A DNA stretch of 64,000 nt from Bradyrhizobium sp. BR 10289. GTDB taxonomy: Bacteria; Pseudomonadota; Alphaproteobacteria; Rhizobiales; Xanthobacteraceae. A model generated the notes under the pieces. That model was not told the DNA's origin, did no database searches, and saw only the letters and a list, made by a program, of their open reading frames with translations. The position numbers and the translations under genes were made by a program. How positions within the stretch are numbered: the stretch's first letter is position 1; each line of letters starts with the position of its first letter. The stretch spans positions 295,519 through 359,518 of the forward strand of contig NZ_JACOFR010000005.1 of NCBI RefSeq assembly GCF_019455385.1. The letters run 5' to 3'. Shown here piece by piece: positions 1 to 7,515 of this stretch.

Positions 1-605
1 CTCGTCATGAGCAGATAGACGGCGCCCGCAGCCGCAAAAACCGTGAAGAACCGAAAGTTCTGACCTACGATCTGCTGGGCGCGGAATGTGAGCTCGCTGA
101 CAAAGATGATCGACGCAATCGACGTCAGTTTGAGCATGCTGATGATGTCATTGAATATCCCCGGAAGGATCGTACGCATCGCCTGCGGCAGGATGATCCT
201 GCGTAGCGTCAGAAATGAGCTCATTCCCAAGGAGGCGGCCGCGATCGATTGGGTCCGACTGACAGATGTTATGCCGCCCCTGATGTTTTCGGCGCTGAAA
301 GCGGCTTGATTCAGCCCGAAGCCTATTACCGCCGTGGTGAAGCTGTCGAGCTTGATGCCCATAGCCGGCAAGGCGTCGAAGATGAAGACGAGCTGCAGAA
401 GCTGTGGCGTTCCACGCATGATCCAGATGTAGGTCCATGCGAACGAGCGAACCACCTTCATCCGAGATAGACGCATCAACGCGAAGACCAGGCCCAGACC
501 GAGTCCCAGCATCATGGCTAGACACGTTATCTCGACCGCGATCAGCGCGCCGTTCCATAAAAAGCCGGAGGTTATATAGCCGAAGAAGTCGCCGACGAAT
601 GCCAT
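1..605 (-). CDS. Amino-acid-type ABC transporter permease (partial, 3' end outside window)
   Basis: Inner-membrane permease of a polar amino-acid-type ABC importer. About 201 N-terminal residues are visible, opening MAFVGDFFGYI and followed by several hydrophobic helices. The first ~95 residues carry the family's first TM segments and IMRGTPQLLQL, the usual RGTPLLVQL-like signature. The cytoplasmic EAA loop follows around residues 120-145 (SIAAASLGMSSFLTLRRIILPQAMR). The frame runs off the left edge, so the stop and any ATPase gene lie outside. It sits 77 bp downstream of a solute-binding protein on the same strand, so the two probably form one operon. The family assignment is firm; the substrate cannot be read from sequence. 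Confidence 0.88.
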   Translation of the reverse strand, partial: MAFVGDFFGYITSGFLWNGALIAVEITCLAMMLGLGLGLVFALMRLSRMKVVRSFAWTYIWIMRGTPQLLQLVFIFDALPAMGIKLDSFTTAVIGFGLNQAAFSAENIRGGITSVSRTQSIAAASLGMSSFLTLRRIILPQAMRTILPGIFNDIISMLKLTSIASIIFVSELTFRAQQIVGQNFRFFTVFAAAGAVYLLMT

Positions 606-682
606 TTCCACGAGCGGCCCCTATGTAAGTTCGTCGCGCCTCGGCGCGACGACTTTTGATCGGTTGATATAAAGGCCGCGCG

Positions 683-1543
683 CTATTTGGTTTTTGTTGC
701 AGCCGGCAGCTGCAGCGCGGCATCGACGCCGTAGGTTTGAAGGATTTTCTTCTGCTGGTCGGTCTTCTGGACCACCTGCATGCCGTCAGATATGACCTGG
801 AGCAACTCGGCGTTCCCCTTTTTCACGGCGGCACCGACCTCGAGCCCGTCCATGATGGCAAATCCGCGTGCATACTTCTCGGGGTTCGTGGCTGCTAAAT
901 TGTCGACAAAGCCGAGATCCCACATGATCGCGTCCGCGCGTTCGCTGTCCAACAGGCGCAATCCCGCCGCCAAATCCTGGAACGGCATCATGTTGATCTC
1001 GGATTTCTGCGCGGCCTTGCACGCCTCATTCTGCTTTTTGACTGCCAATTCGTTGCTGCTGCCGACTCCGAAAGAGACGGTCAAGCCGCAAAGATCCTCG
1101 ATCCTGGCGATCTTTTTGGGATTGCCCTTCTGCACCAACGCGCCTGTTGCAGCTTGCATGTAGATCACGAAATCTACGACTTCTGCACGAGCAGGCTTGT
1201 AGTAGAGGTCGTCCCACATCACGTCCAACTGTCCGCTCTGGACCGCCGGAAGTATTCCCGACCACGCGCCGAGGACGAACTCGTATTTCAGACCGGCGCA
1301 ATCGAACACCGCGCGGCTAAGGTCCGCGTCGATGCCCACAACTTTGTTGAAGTCGGTCTTGTCGCGCATGATGTAGGGCGGCGTTTGCGGATCGGCGCCG
1401 ATCTTGATCGTCTTCCCCGCGAGGCCGGGGTACTTCTGCGCGACTTTTGCCGGTTCGCAGGCCGCATCCGCCGCCGTTGCCGGGCTTATCAGAGCCATGG
1501 CGACAGCAACCCCAAGTCCGAAACCAATTGCCCTGCTCGACAC
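683..1543 (-). CDS. Periplasmic solute-binding protein of an ABC transporter (SBP_bac_3 type)
   Basis: 286 aa. A signal peptide occupies about residues 1-24 (hydrophobic core, then PATAADA). The mature part is a family-3 amino-acid/opine-type binding fold: a KIKIGADPQTPPYIM-like opening, VGIDADLSRAV, a central GWSGILPAVQSGQLDVMWDD-like segment and DLCGLTVSFGVGSS. The start is GTG with a strong GGAAGGAG ribosome site 7 bases upstream. It is followed on the same strand by its probable permease and lies divergent from the rut operon, sharing a 363-bp intergenic region. The ligand is unknown; the location suggests a nitrogen compound related to pyrimidine breakdown, which is inference only. Confidence 0.88.
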   Translation of the reverse strand: MSSRAIGFGLGVAVAMALISPATAADAACEPAKVAQKYPGLAGKTIKIGADPQTPPYIMRDKTDFNKVVGIDADLSRAVFDCAGLKYEFVLGAWSGILPAVQSGQLDVMWDDLYYKPARAEVVDFVIYMQAATGALVQKGNPKKIARIEDLCGLTVSFGVGSSNELAVKKQNEACKAAQKSEINMMPFQDLAAGLRLLDSERADAIMWDLGFVDNLAATNPEKYARGFAIMDGLEVGAAVKKGNAELLQVISDGMQVVQKTDQQKKILQTYGVDAALQLPAATKTK

Positions 1544-1751
1544 GATATCAAACTCCTTCCGACGTTGCGATTGAACTATAGAAATTTCAGCAAGTTAATG
1601 TGATGATTATGCAATAATGGGAAGATTGCACGCGCAAATCTTAGGCTTTTGCATTCAGCGAAAACTGTTGATGGCTCCATGCTTTAACGAGTCCGTTCGA
1701 TGGTGTGATTGATGTTTAGGCGCCGAGGTGCCGGGAAACCGTTCAAAAAAC

Positions 1752-1786
1752 TGGACTAAATCGTCAAAAATGGACAAAATAGTCCA
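1752..1786. promoter_or_regulatory. Tandem candidate operators TGGAC-N6-GTC in the ABC/rut divergent region
   Basis: Two inverted-repeat elements lie side by side. The first is TGGAC-TAAATC-GTCAA (1752-1767) and the second TGGAC-AAAATA-GTCCA (1771-1786, perfect 5-bp arms). Their centres are 19 bp apart. They lie roughly 80-115 bp upstream of the transcription start predicted from the sigma-54 element, a normal place for an activator that works at a distance, but they could equally be repressor sites for the divergent genes. The elements are not the E. coli RutR consensus (TTGACCA-N2-TGGTCAA). Confidence 0.45.
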
Positions 1787-1839
1787 ACATGTCGCTCATC
1801 AATTTTTCAAGCCTCTGAATTCATGAGGCAATCCCGCGA

Positions 1840-1855
1840 TGGCACGCTTCCTGCT
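1840..1855 (+). promoter_or_regulatory. Sigma-54 (-24/-12) promoter upstream of rutA
   Basis: The sequence TGGCACGCTTCCTGCT matches the sigma-54 consensus TGGCAC-N5-TTGCW at all but one position. The invariant GG (1841-1842) and GC (1853-1854) are separated by exactly 10 bases. Transcription would begin near 1866, about 40 bp before the rutA ATG. The E. coli rut operon is NtrC-regulated, so a nitrogen-controlled promoter here makes biological sense. This start site also argues against any rutA start upstream of 1866. Confidence 0.65.
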
Positions 1856-1906
1856 GATAGCAAGCGGGTCCATCAGGCGATACTCGCCACAACTGCGGGA
1901 AGCATC

Positions 1907-2995
1907 ATGAAAGTCGGCGTCTTCATTCCGATTGGAAACAACGGTTGGCTCATATCCAGCACGTCGCCGCAGTACATGCCGACGTTCGCTTTGAACAAGG
2001 AAATCGTGCAGAAGGCCGAAACCTATGGCTTCGATTTCGCGCTCTCGATGATCAAGTTCCGCGGCTTCGGCGGGAAGACGCAGTTTTGGGAGCACAATCT
2101 GGAATCGTTCACGCTCATGGCGGGTCTTGCGGCCGTGACTTCCAAAATCAAGCTGTTTGCGACGTCGGCGTCATTGGTGATGCCGCCTGCTGTGGTGGCC
2201 CGCATGGCGTCGACCATCGATTCGATTTCCAACGGTCGCTTTGGGCTCAATCTGATCACCGGATGGCAGAAGCCGGAATATACGCAGATGGGCCTATGGC
2301 CCGGGGATGAGTATTTCGGACGACGTTACGAATATCTCTCGGAATACGTGCAGATCCTGAGAGATCTTTGGGAGAGCGGCGTCAGCAACCGCAAGAGCGA
2401 CTTCTTCCAGATGGACGATTGCCGCGTCAGCCCCAGGCCGCAGGCCGATATGAAAATTATCTGCGCGGGTCAGAGCGACGCGGGAATGGCATTCTCGGCC
2501 CGGTATGCGGACTACAATTTCTGCTTCGGGAAGGGCGTCAATACGCCGACCGCGTTTGCGCCGACCGCCGCGCAGCTCATCGAGGCGACTAAGAAGACGG
2601 GCCGGCAGGTGACGTCGTTTGCCCTGTTCATGATTATTGCCGATGAAACGGACGAAGCCGCGCGCGCCAAATGGGAGCTCTACAAGAGCGGCGCGGATCA
2701 GGAAGCTCTGGACTGGCTGACCCTGCAATCGGGTGCCGACAAGACGTCGGGAAAAGACACGAATGTACGTCAGATGGCCGACCCCACATCCAATGTGAAC
2801 ATCAACATGGGCACCTTGGTCGGTTCATACGCGTCCGTCGCGCGGATGCTCGACGAAATCGCCACCGTTCCCGGTGCCGAAGGTGTGTTGCTGACTTTCG
2901 ACGACTTCGTGAAGGGTGTGGAAAATTTCGGCACGCGCATCCAACCTCTCATGAAATCGCGCCGTCACATCGAGGCGCTCGCGAAAGCTTCTTGA
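1907..2995 (+). CDS. rutA: Pyrimidine monooxygenase RutA
   Basis: 362 aa luciferase-family flavin monooxygenase. It opens the uracil/thymine ring using FMNH2 and O2 to give ureidoacrylate via a peracid. The family pattern is clear: [17 protein letters not shown] at the start, [40 protein letters not shown] and [13 protein letters not shown]. Length matches E. coli RutA (about 363 aa). The frame is open upstream to 1823, but homology and the sigma-54 element support the ATG at 1907. It is the first gene of a tight rutABCDEF operon; its stop lies within the ribosome site of rutB. Reduced flavin would come from RutF. Confidence 0.95.
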   Translation: MKVGVFIPIGNNGWLISSTSPQYMPTFALNKEIVQKAETYGFDFALSMIKFRGFGGKTQFWEHNLESFTLMAGLAAVTSKIKLFATSASLVMPPAVVARMASTIDSISNGRFGLNLITGWQKPEYTQMGLWPGDEYFGRRYEYLSEYVQILRDLWESGVSNRKSDFFQMDDCRVSPRPQADMKIICAGQSDAGMAFSARYADYNFCFGKGVNTPTAFAPTAAQLIEATKKTGRQVTSFALFMIIADETDEAARAKWELYKSGADQEALDWLTLQSGADKTSGKDTNVRQMADPTSNVNINMGTLVGSYASVARMLDEIATVPGAEGVLLTFDDFVKGVENFGTRIQPLMKSRRHIEALAKAS

Positions 2996-3005
2996 GGAGT
3001 CAGCT

Positions 3006-3728
3006 ATGCAGACCGGATTCAGCGCGCTTACCCTTGGGCGGGCGGAAGTGACTCTTCCGGCGAGGCCCGAGCCGTTATCGGTCAGGCCGAACGAAACCGC
3101 GGTGATCGTCGTCGACATGCAGAACGCCTATGTTTCCAAAGGCGGCTACTGCGATCTCGCCGGCTTCGACATATCGGGCAGCGATGCCGCGATAGCGCAG
3201 ACGGCAAGGCTACTCGAAGCTGCCCGCGCGGCCGGCGTGCTCGTGGTCTACTTCCAGAACGGTTGGGACCCAGACTACGTTGAAGCAGGAGGTCCGGGCT
3301 CGCCGAATTGGCACAAGTCGAACGCGCTGAAGACGATGCGCGCGCGACCAGAGCTGCAGGGGACGCTCCTTGCCAAGGGAAGCTGGGACTATGCCATCGT
3401 CGATCAACTGGCTCCGCGACCCGGCGACATTCTCGTACCCAAAACCCGATATAGCGGCTTCTTCAACACCAACGTCGATAGCATCCTGAGGGCGCGTGGA
3501 ATTCGCAACCTTGTCTTCACTGGCGTGGCGACCAATGTTTGCGTCGAATCCGCGCTGCGCGATGCCTTCCATCTCGAGTACTTCGGCGTGGTCGTCGAGG
3601 ACGCGACCCATCAACTAGGCCCAGACTTCATCCAGAAGGCTGCGCTCTACAACATTGAGAAGTTCTTCGGTTGGGTGACTTCCGCAGCTGAGTTCTGCGG
3701 TGCGATCTCTCAAGTGGCTCCTGAATAG
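3006..3728 (+). CDS. rutB: Ureidoacrylate amidohydrolase RutB
   Basis: 240 aa cysteine hydrolase of the isochorismatase-like family. It hydrolyses ureidoacrylate (or its peroxy form) to carbamate and aminoacrylate. Family landmarks are [10 protein letters not shown] near residues 33-42 (general-acid/base Asp), the [11 protein letters not shown] segment with the conserved Lys, and [10 protein letters not shown] with the nucleophilic Cys around residue 178. The GAGGAG ribosome site overlaps the end of rutA, 10 bp upstream. Length agrees with E. coli RutB (about 230 aa). Confidence 0.94.
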   Translation: MQTGFSALTLGRAEVTLPARPEPLSVRPNETAVIVVDMQNAYVSKGGYCDLAGFDISGSDAAIAQTARLLEAARAAGVLVVYFQNGWDPDYVEAGGPGSPNWHKSNALKTMRARPELQGTLLAKGSWDYAIVDQLAPRPGDILVPKTRYSGFFNTNVDSILRARGIRNLVFTGVATNVCVESALRDAFHLEYFGVVVEDATHQLGPDFIQKAALYNIEKFFGWVTSAAEFCGAISQVAPE

Positions 3729-3742
3729 AAGATAGGTGAAAC

Positions 3743-4132
3743 ATGCCAAAGGTTGTCGTTACTCCCAAAGGTACTGGTGTTCCGATTGCTCCGTTCTCGC
3801 CGGGAACGCTGGCGGACGGCATTGTCTACGTGTCCGGCACGTTGCCCTTCGACAAGGAAAACAACGTCGTTCATGTGGGTGACGCGGCCGCGCAGACCAG
3901 GCATGTCCTCGAGATCATCAAGGGCGTGATCGAGACGGCCGGCGGCAGCATGGCGGACGTCACCTTTAATTCGATCTTCCTGACGGACTGGGCGAACTAC
4001 GCAGCCATCAACACGGTCTATGCCGAGTTTTTCCCGGGGGACAAACCCGCGCGATATTGCGTCCAATGCGGGCTCGTCAAGCCCGACGCGCTCGTGGAGA
4101 TCGCTTCCATCGCCCATATCGGCAAGAGCTAA
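3743..4132 (+). CDS. rutC: RutC, RidA-family aminoacrylate deaminase
   Basis: 129 aa, a full-length RidA/YjgF fold. The opening is [20 protein letters not shown]. It contains [26 protein letters not shown] and the C-terminal [19 protein letters not shown] motif with the conserved Arg. In the Rut pathway it speeds conversion of 3-aminoacrylate to malonic semialdehyde and ammonia. It begins 14 bp after rutB, with a GATAGGTG-type ribosome site. Placement between rutB and rutD makes it RutC rather than a housekeeping RidA. Confidence 0.93.
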   Translation: MPKVVVTPKGTGVPIAPFSPGTLADGIVYVSGTLPFDKENNVVHVGDAAAQTRHVLEIIKGVIETAGGSMADVTFNSIFLTDWANYAAINTVYAEFFPGDKPARYCVQCGLVKPDALVEIASIAHIGKS

Positions 4133-4152
4133 CGTTCTATCTCGGTGCGCGC

Positions 4153-4938
4153 ATGAAGTATCGGCAAATCGGCTCCGCGGCGGTAGATGCGCCGACAGTC
4201 ATCCTGTCGGCGGGACTCGGCGGGCTAGGTCAATTTTGGCAGCCTCAGCTCGACGAATTGAGCAAGGCGTTTCGCGTACTCGTCTACGACCATCGCGGGA
4301 CGGGGGAGAACGCCGAGGTCCTACCCACCCCCTACACGATCGACCACATGGCGGATGACGTCGAGGCCATCGCCGAAGCGTCCGGGACTCGTACCTACCA
4401 TTTCGTCGGTCACGCCCTCGGAGGATTGGTGGGGCTGGCGCTAAGCCGGCGGCAGCGGAGCCAGTGCGTCAGTCTCTGTCTCGTGAATTCCTGGGCGTCG
4501 CTTGACACGCAAACGGCTCGATGTTTCGACATGCGGCTGGCCCTTCTCGATCACGTAGGCGTCGAGGCCTATGTGAAGGCGCAACCCCTCTTCCTCTACC
4601 CGGCTGTTTGGTCGTCGGTCAACGCCGAGCGCGTCGAGAAGGAAGTCGAGCACGGAGTTCTTGGCTTCCAGGGCGCGTCCAATCTCCGCGCGAGAGTTGG
4701 AGCGCTGCGCGCGTTCGATGCGAGCGTTGACCTCGAGCGAATTGCTATTCCCGTGTTGATCGCCGCCTCGAAGGACGACATCCTGGTCCCGTTCACGTGT
4801 TCCGAGACTTTGGCAAAGTCACTTCCGCGCGGGCGGCTTTGGATCATTCCCCACGGAGGTCATGCCTTCACGGTCACGGAACCGAGTCCCTTCAATCTTG
4901 CGCTTTCCTCCTTTATCGCGGAGGCGAGCCGTGAGTAA
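4153..4938 (+). CDS. rutD: RutD, alpha/beta-hydrolase-fold aminoacrylate hydrolase
   Basis: 261 aa. An alpha/beta-hydrolase core is visible: [14 protein letters not shown] (oxyanion region), [12 protein letters not shown], the nucleophile-elbow position reading [13 protein letters not shown], and a late [12 protein letters not shown] with the conserved His. The elbow carries Ala where classical hydrolases carry Ser; as I recall this is usual for RutD rather than damage. In the pathway it assists release of malonic semialdehyde and ammonia from aminoacrylate. The start [11 protein letters not shown] fits the family; the frame is open further upstream into rutC but without homology there. The stop overlaps the rutE start. 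Confidence 0.9.
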   Translation: MKYRQIGSAAVDAPTVILSAGLGGLGQFWQPQLDELSKAFRVLVYDHRGTGENAEVLPTPYTIDHMADDVEAIAEASGTRTYHFVGHALGGLVGLALSRRQRSQCVSLCLVNSWASLDTQTARCFDMRLALLDHVGVEAYVKAQPLFLYPAVWSSVNAERVEKEVEHGVLGFQGASNLRARVGALRAFDASVDLERIAIPVLIAASKDDILVPFTCSETLAKSLPRGRLWIIPHGGHAFTVTEPSPFNLALSSFIAEASRE

Positions 4939-5530
4939 TGTGTTTACCGCTGTCAATGCCGAAGCAATAGCGACCCTTTTCACCGAAGCACGTACCCATA
5001 GTGAATGGCTCCCGAAGCCCGTGGACGACCGCCTGCTAGCTGAAGCCTACGAACTTGCAAAATTGGGCCCGACATCAGCGAACTCTTCCCCTGCGCGATT
5101 TGTTTTTTTGCGAAGCGCCGCGGCGAAGGAGAAGCTCAAGCCCGCCTTGTCGGCTGGAAATGTTCAGAAGACGATGACCGCCCCGGTTACGGTCGTCGTT
5201 GCCCATGACACGCGCTTTTACGATCGGCTGCCAGAATTGTTTCCGCACGCGGACGCGCGGTCATGGTTCACATCGACACCAGAATTTGCGGCGGACACGG
5301 CGCTCCGAAACGGATCGTTGCAGGCGGCCTATCTCATAATGGCATTGCGGGCGCTGGGTCTCGATACCGGCCCGATGTCCGGATTCACGCGCAAATTGGT
5401 CGACGAAACGTTCCTCGCCGGGACCACCTGGCGATCAGATCTACTGATCAACGTGGGCTACGGTGATCGCAGCAAGCTATTTGAGCGATTGCCTCGCCTA
5501 AGTATCAGCGATGGATCCCGCTTTTTGTAG
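4931..5530 (+). CDS. rutE: RutE, malonic semialdehyde reductase (nitroreductase family)
   Basis: 199 aa flavoprotein of the nitroreductase fold. It reduces malonic semialdehyde to 3-hydroxypropionate with NAD(P)H, removing a toxic aldehyde. Landmarks: [13 protein letters not shown] near the N terminus (FMN-phosphate Arg region), [19 protein letters not shown], and [12 protein letters not shown]. The start taken is GTG, overlapping the last 8 bases of rutD (translational coupling). Upstream in-frame codons lie inside rutD and lack homology. E. coli RutE is about 196 aa. Confidence 0.9.
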   Translation: MSNVFTAVNAEAIATLFTEARTHSEWLPKPVDDRLLAEAYELAKLGPTSANSSPARFVFLRSAAAKEKLKPALSAGNVQKTMTAPVTVVVAHDTRFYDRLPELFPHADARSWFTSTPEFAADTALRNGSLQAAYLIMALRALGLDTGPMSGFTRKLVDETFLAGTTWRSDLLINVGYGDRSKLFERLPRLSISDGSRFL

Positions 5531-5539
5531 GAGAGCTCG

Positions 5540-6091
5540 ATGTATAACTTAGCTCAGCATCTGCCTGTGAGCAGGGAAGAGTTTCGTGAAGGGATGGCGC
5601 GTTTGCCTGCTGCCGTCAACATTGTTGCCACCGACGGTGTAGGCGGAAGAGCAGGATTTACTGCCTCTGCGGTCTGCAGCGTAACGGACAGGCCGCCGAC
5701 ACTGTTGGTCTGCCTCAACAGAGAGGCTTCCGTGTATCCGGTCTTCCTCAGAAACGAGGTGATCAGCGTCAACACGCTGGGCCCAGCGAGCGAGGATTTG
5801 TCGCGGATTTTCGGTGGCAAGACGCCCATGGATGAACGCTTCCGCGCTGCAGAATGGTCGAGAGGCGTCTCAGGAGCCCCGATTTTAATAGGAGCTTCCG
5901 TAGCTTTCGACTGTCGTCGGGTGCAGACGTCAAGCATAGGGACACACGACGTCATTTTTTGCGAGGTATTGGCGATCTATCGCCATCTCACGTCGGCAAG
6001 CTTGGTCTATGTCGACCGCAATTACCATGTGATCGGAGAACGCCTCCAACCAAGCGGTAATGATCTCTCCAAGAGCGTCGCGCATGCTTAG
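5540..6091 (+). CDS. rutF: RutF, flavin reductase
   Basis: 183 aa, flavin-reductase-like FMN-binding domain. It supplies reduced FMN to RutA at the expense of NADH. Typical segments are FREGMARLPAAVNIVATDG, GFTASAVCSVTDRPPTLLVC, VISVNTLGPASEDLSRIF and THDVIFCEVLAIY. It is preceded by GGAGAG and begins 9 bp after rutE. It is the last gene of the rut operon; no rutG uracil permease and no rutR-type regulator follow in this window. Confidence 0.92.
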   Translation: MYNLAQHLPVSREEFREGMARLPAAVNIVATDGVGGRAGFTASAVCSVTDRPPTLLVCLNREASVYPVFLRNEVISVNTLGPASEDLSRIFGGKTPMDERFRAAEWSRGVSGAPILIGASVAFDCRRVQTSSIGTHDVIFCEVLAIYRHLTSASLVYVDRNYHVIGERLQPSGNDLSKSVAHA

Positions 6092-7086
6092 CTCATCGAA
6101 ATTCAACTCCTCGAGCCAACCAACCAGAAACGACGCCGGATTGAAATGCCTCGGCGTGGAGTCCGTTTCAAAAAATCGCATGTGATCGCTCGCCGCTCCG
6201 CCGTGACGCCGTTCTGTGTCGACGTCAAAATCTTCACCGAGCGCTTACCCAGAGGGATAGTGGCTACGTTGGCACGCCGACTTATTTTTGCCGGCGGCGA
6301 ATCGCGCACAAACGGCTGCTCTTGGCGGACTATCGAGATCCAAGTTAGGCTGCTCGCCAATAAGAAAACAGGGCCTCCGAAATAGTGGGTTTCGCGATGT
6401 AGCGGACCACTGACTCGAACCCCCGACAACTCAGCGATAGCGGCGTACAGCCCCCATCACCAACGGCGCGAGGCGGCTCCCGGTCGGTTAACCTCGGCCG
6501 GAGATCCCGCCGCGCATTCAAAGATGCCTACGCCTCGCGCAGCTCAGTTCTTCTTCGAGAGCGCCGCAACGAAATCGCAACGAATTAGGCGAAACGACCG
6601 TGAACAAAACGGGATGGAAGTGACTGTCACATCAAGAAATATCAATAGCTTAGAAGATACGCACTGCGTTCGGGACGCAGGGAACGCCCTCGGTCAGATC
6701 GCTACCTGAAGGGAATGTCGGTATCGGTGGTTGCGCCTCCGGGATTTGAACCTGCAATTCAAACCGTGTGAAATTCTGACCAGAGACACCGCCTGCTAGC
6801 ATACGATAGTGGTATCGAAAATTCGCTCGCTTGCGATTTTTCGCGACACAGGCCGCTTTCAGCCGACTGGTAGCCCGAGATCTTTCAATATTCCCCTGCG
6901 TGAGCGTAAAGCTGCGCTTATCCCAGGGCTCACGAACTGCCCTATGCGTAAGATTGGCTGAGATATCGTAGGTTTAGTTGGTGTTGGGAAAGGCGGTAGC
7001 GCTCCAGGGACCCAAACCCCCGACGATCCCGCGGGAGCTGGGTTTGCGGCTATATGGAATGCGTACGCGCTTAGTAGAGTGACAGG
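6092..7086. other. Geneless kilobase with tRNA 3'-end-like scraps
   Basis: No reading frame here has a recognisable family or a good ribosome site. On the minus strand, three segments resemble the T-arm/3' part of a tRNA: GGGGGTTCGAGTC (around 6405-6417), GGTTCAAATCCCGG followed by AGGCGCAACCA (around 6720-6755) and GGTTTGGGTCCCTGGAGC (around 6997-7014). None has matching D- and anticodon arms or a pairing 5' acceptor strand, so no functional tRNA is called. An 11-bp near-perfect hairpin lies at about 6818-6843. The stretch may be a worn integration site. Confidence 0.4.
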
Positions 7087-7515
7087 TTACCCCGCGTTGG
7101 CCTTCAGTCCCGCCGCCTGGATGCCGGCGACCGCGCAGGCCTCGTCATTGTCGGAGGTGTCGCCGGAGACGCCGACCGCGCCGAGCAGCGTGGTGCCGTC
7201 CATGATCAGCACGCCGCCAGGGACCGGCACGAGCGCGCCCTTGGCGATCGTGTTCACGGCGTCGATGAAATAGGCCTGCTCCTGGGCGCGCTGATACAGC
7301 GCGCGCGAGCCCATGCCCATGGCGAGGGCGCCATAGGCCTTGCCGTGGGCGATCTCGGCACGCATCAGGCTGGTGCCGTCCTGCGCGGCGGCGATCTTCA
7401 GCACGCCGCGGGCGTCGAGGATGGTGACGACCAGCGGCTTCAGCTTCAGCTCGGTGGATTTTGCGAAGGCGGCATCGAGGATCTTTCGGGCGGTGTCGAG
7501 CGTGAGTTCAGCCAT
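7087..7515 (-). CDS. GlcG/HbpS-type (DUF336) protein
   Basis: 142 aa, a complete GlcG/HbpS domain: LTLDTARKILDAAFAKS, PLVVTILDARGVLKI, MRAEIAHGKAYGALAMGMGS, and a glycine-rich VPGGVLIMDGTTLLGAVGVSGDTSDNDEACA. Members are found in glycolate and related hydroxyacid clusters and some bind haem; the biochemical role is not settled. Its start overlaps the end of the upstream FAD/Fe-S oxidoreductase gene by 8 bp, so they are co-translated and probably act in one oxidation step. Confidence 0.88.
   Translation of the reverse strand: MAELTLDTARKILDAAFAKSTELKLKPLVVTILDARGVLKIAAAQDGTSLMRAEIAHGKAYGALAMGMGSRALYQRAQEQAYFIDAVNTIAKGALVPVPGGVLIMDGTTLLGAVGVSGDTSDNDEACAVAGIQAAGLKANAG

Noticed and set aside
148..723. 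A 191-codon minus-strand frame over the permease and binding-protein gap
   Set aside because: The permease lies in a different minus-strand frame with TM helices and RGTP motif; this frame gives Arg-rich nonsense.
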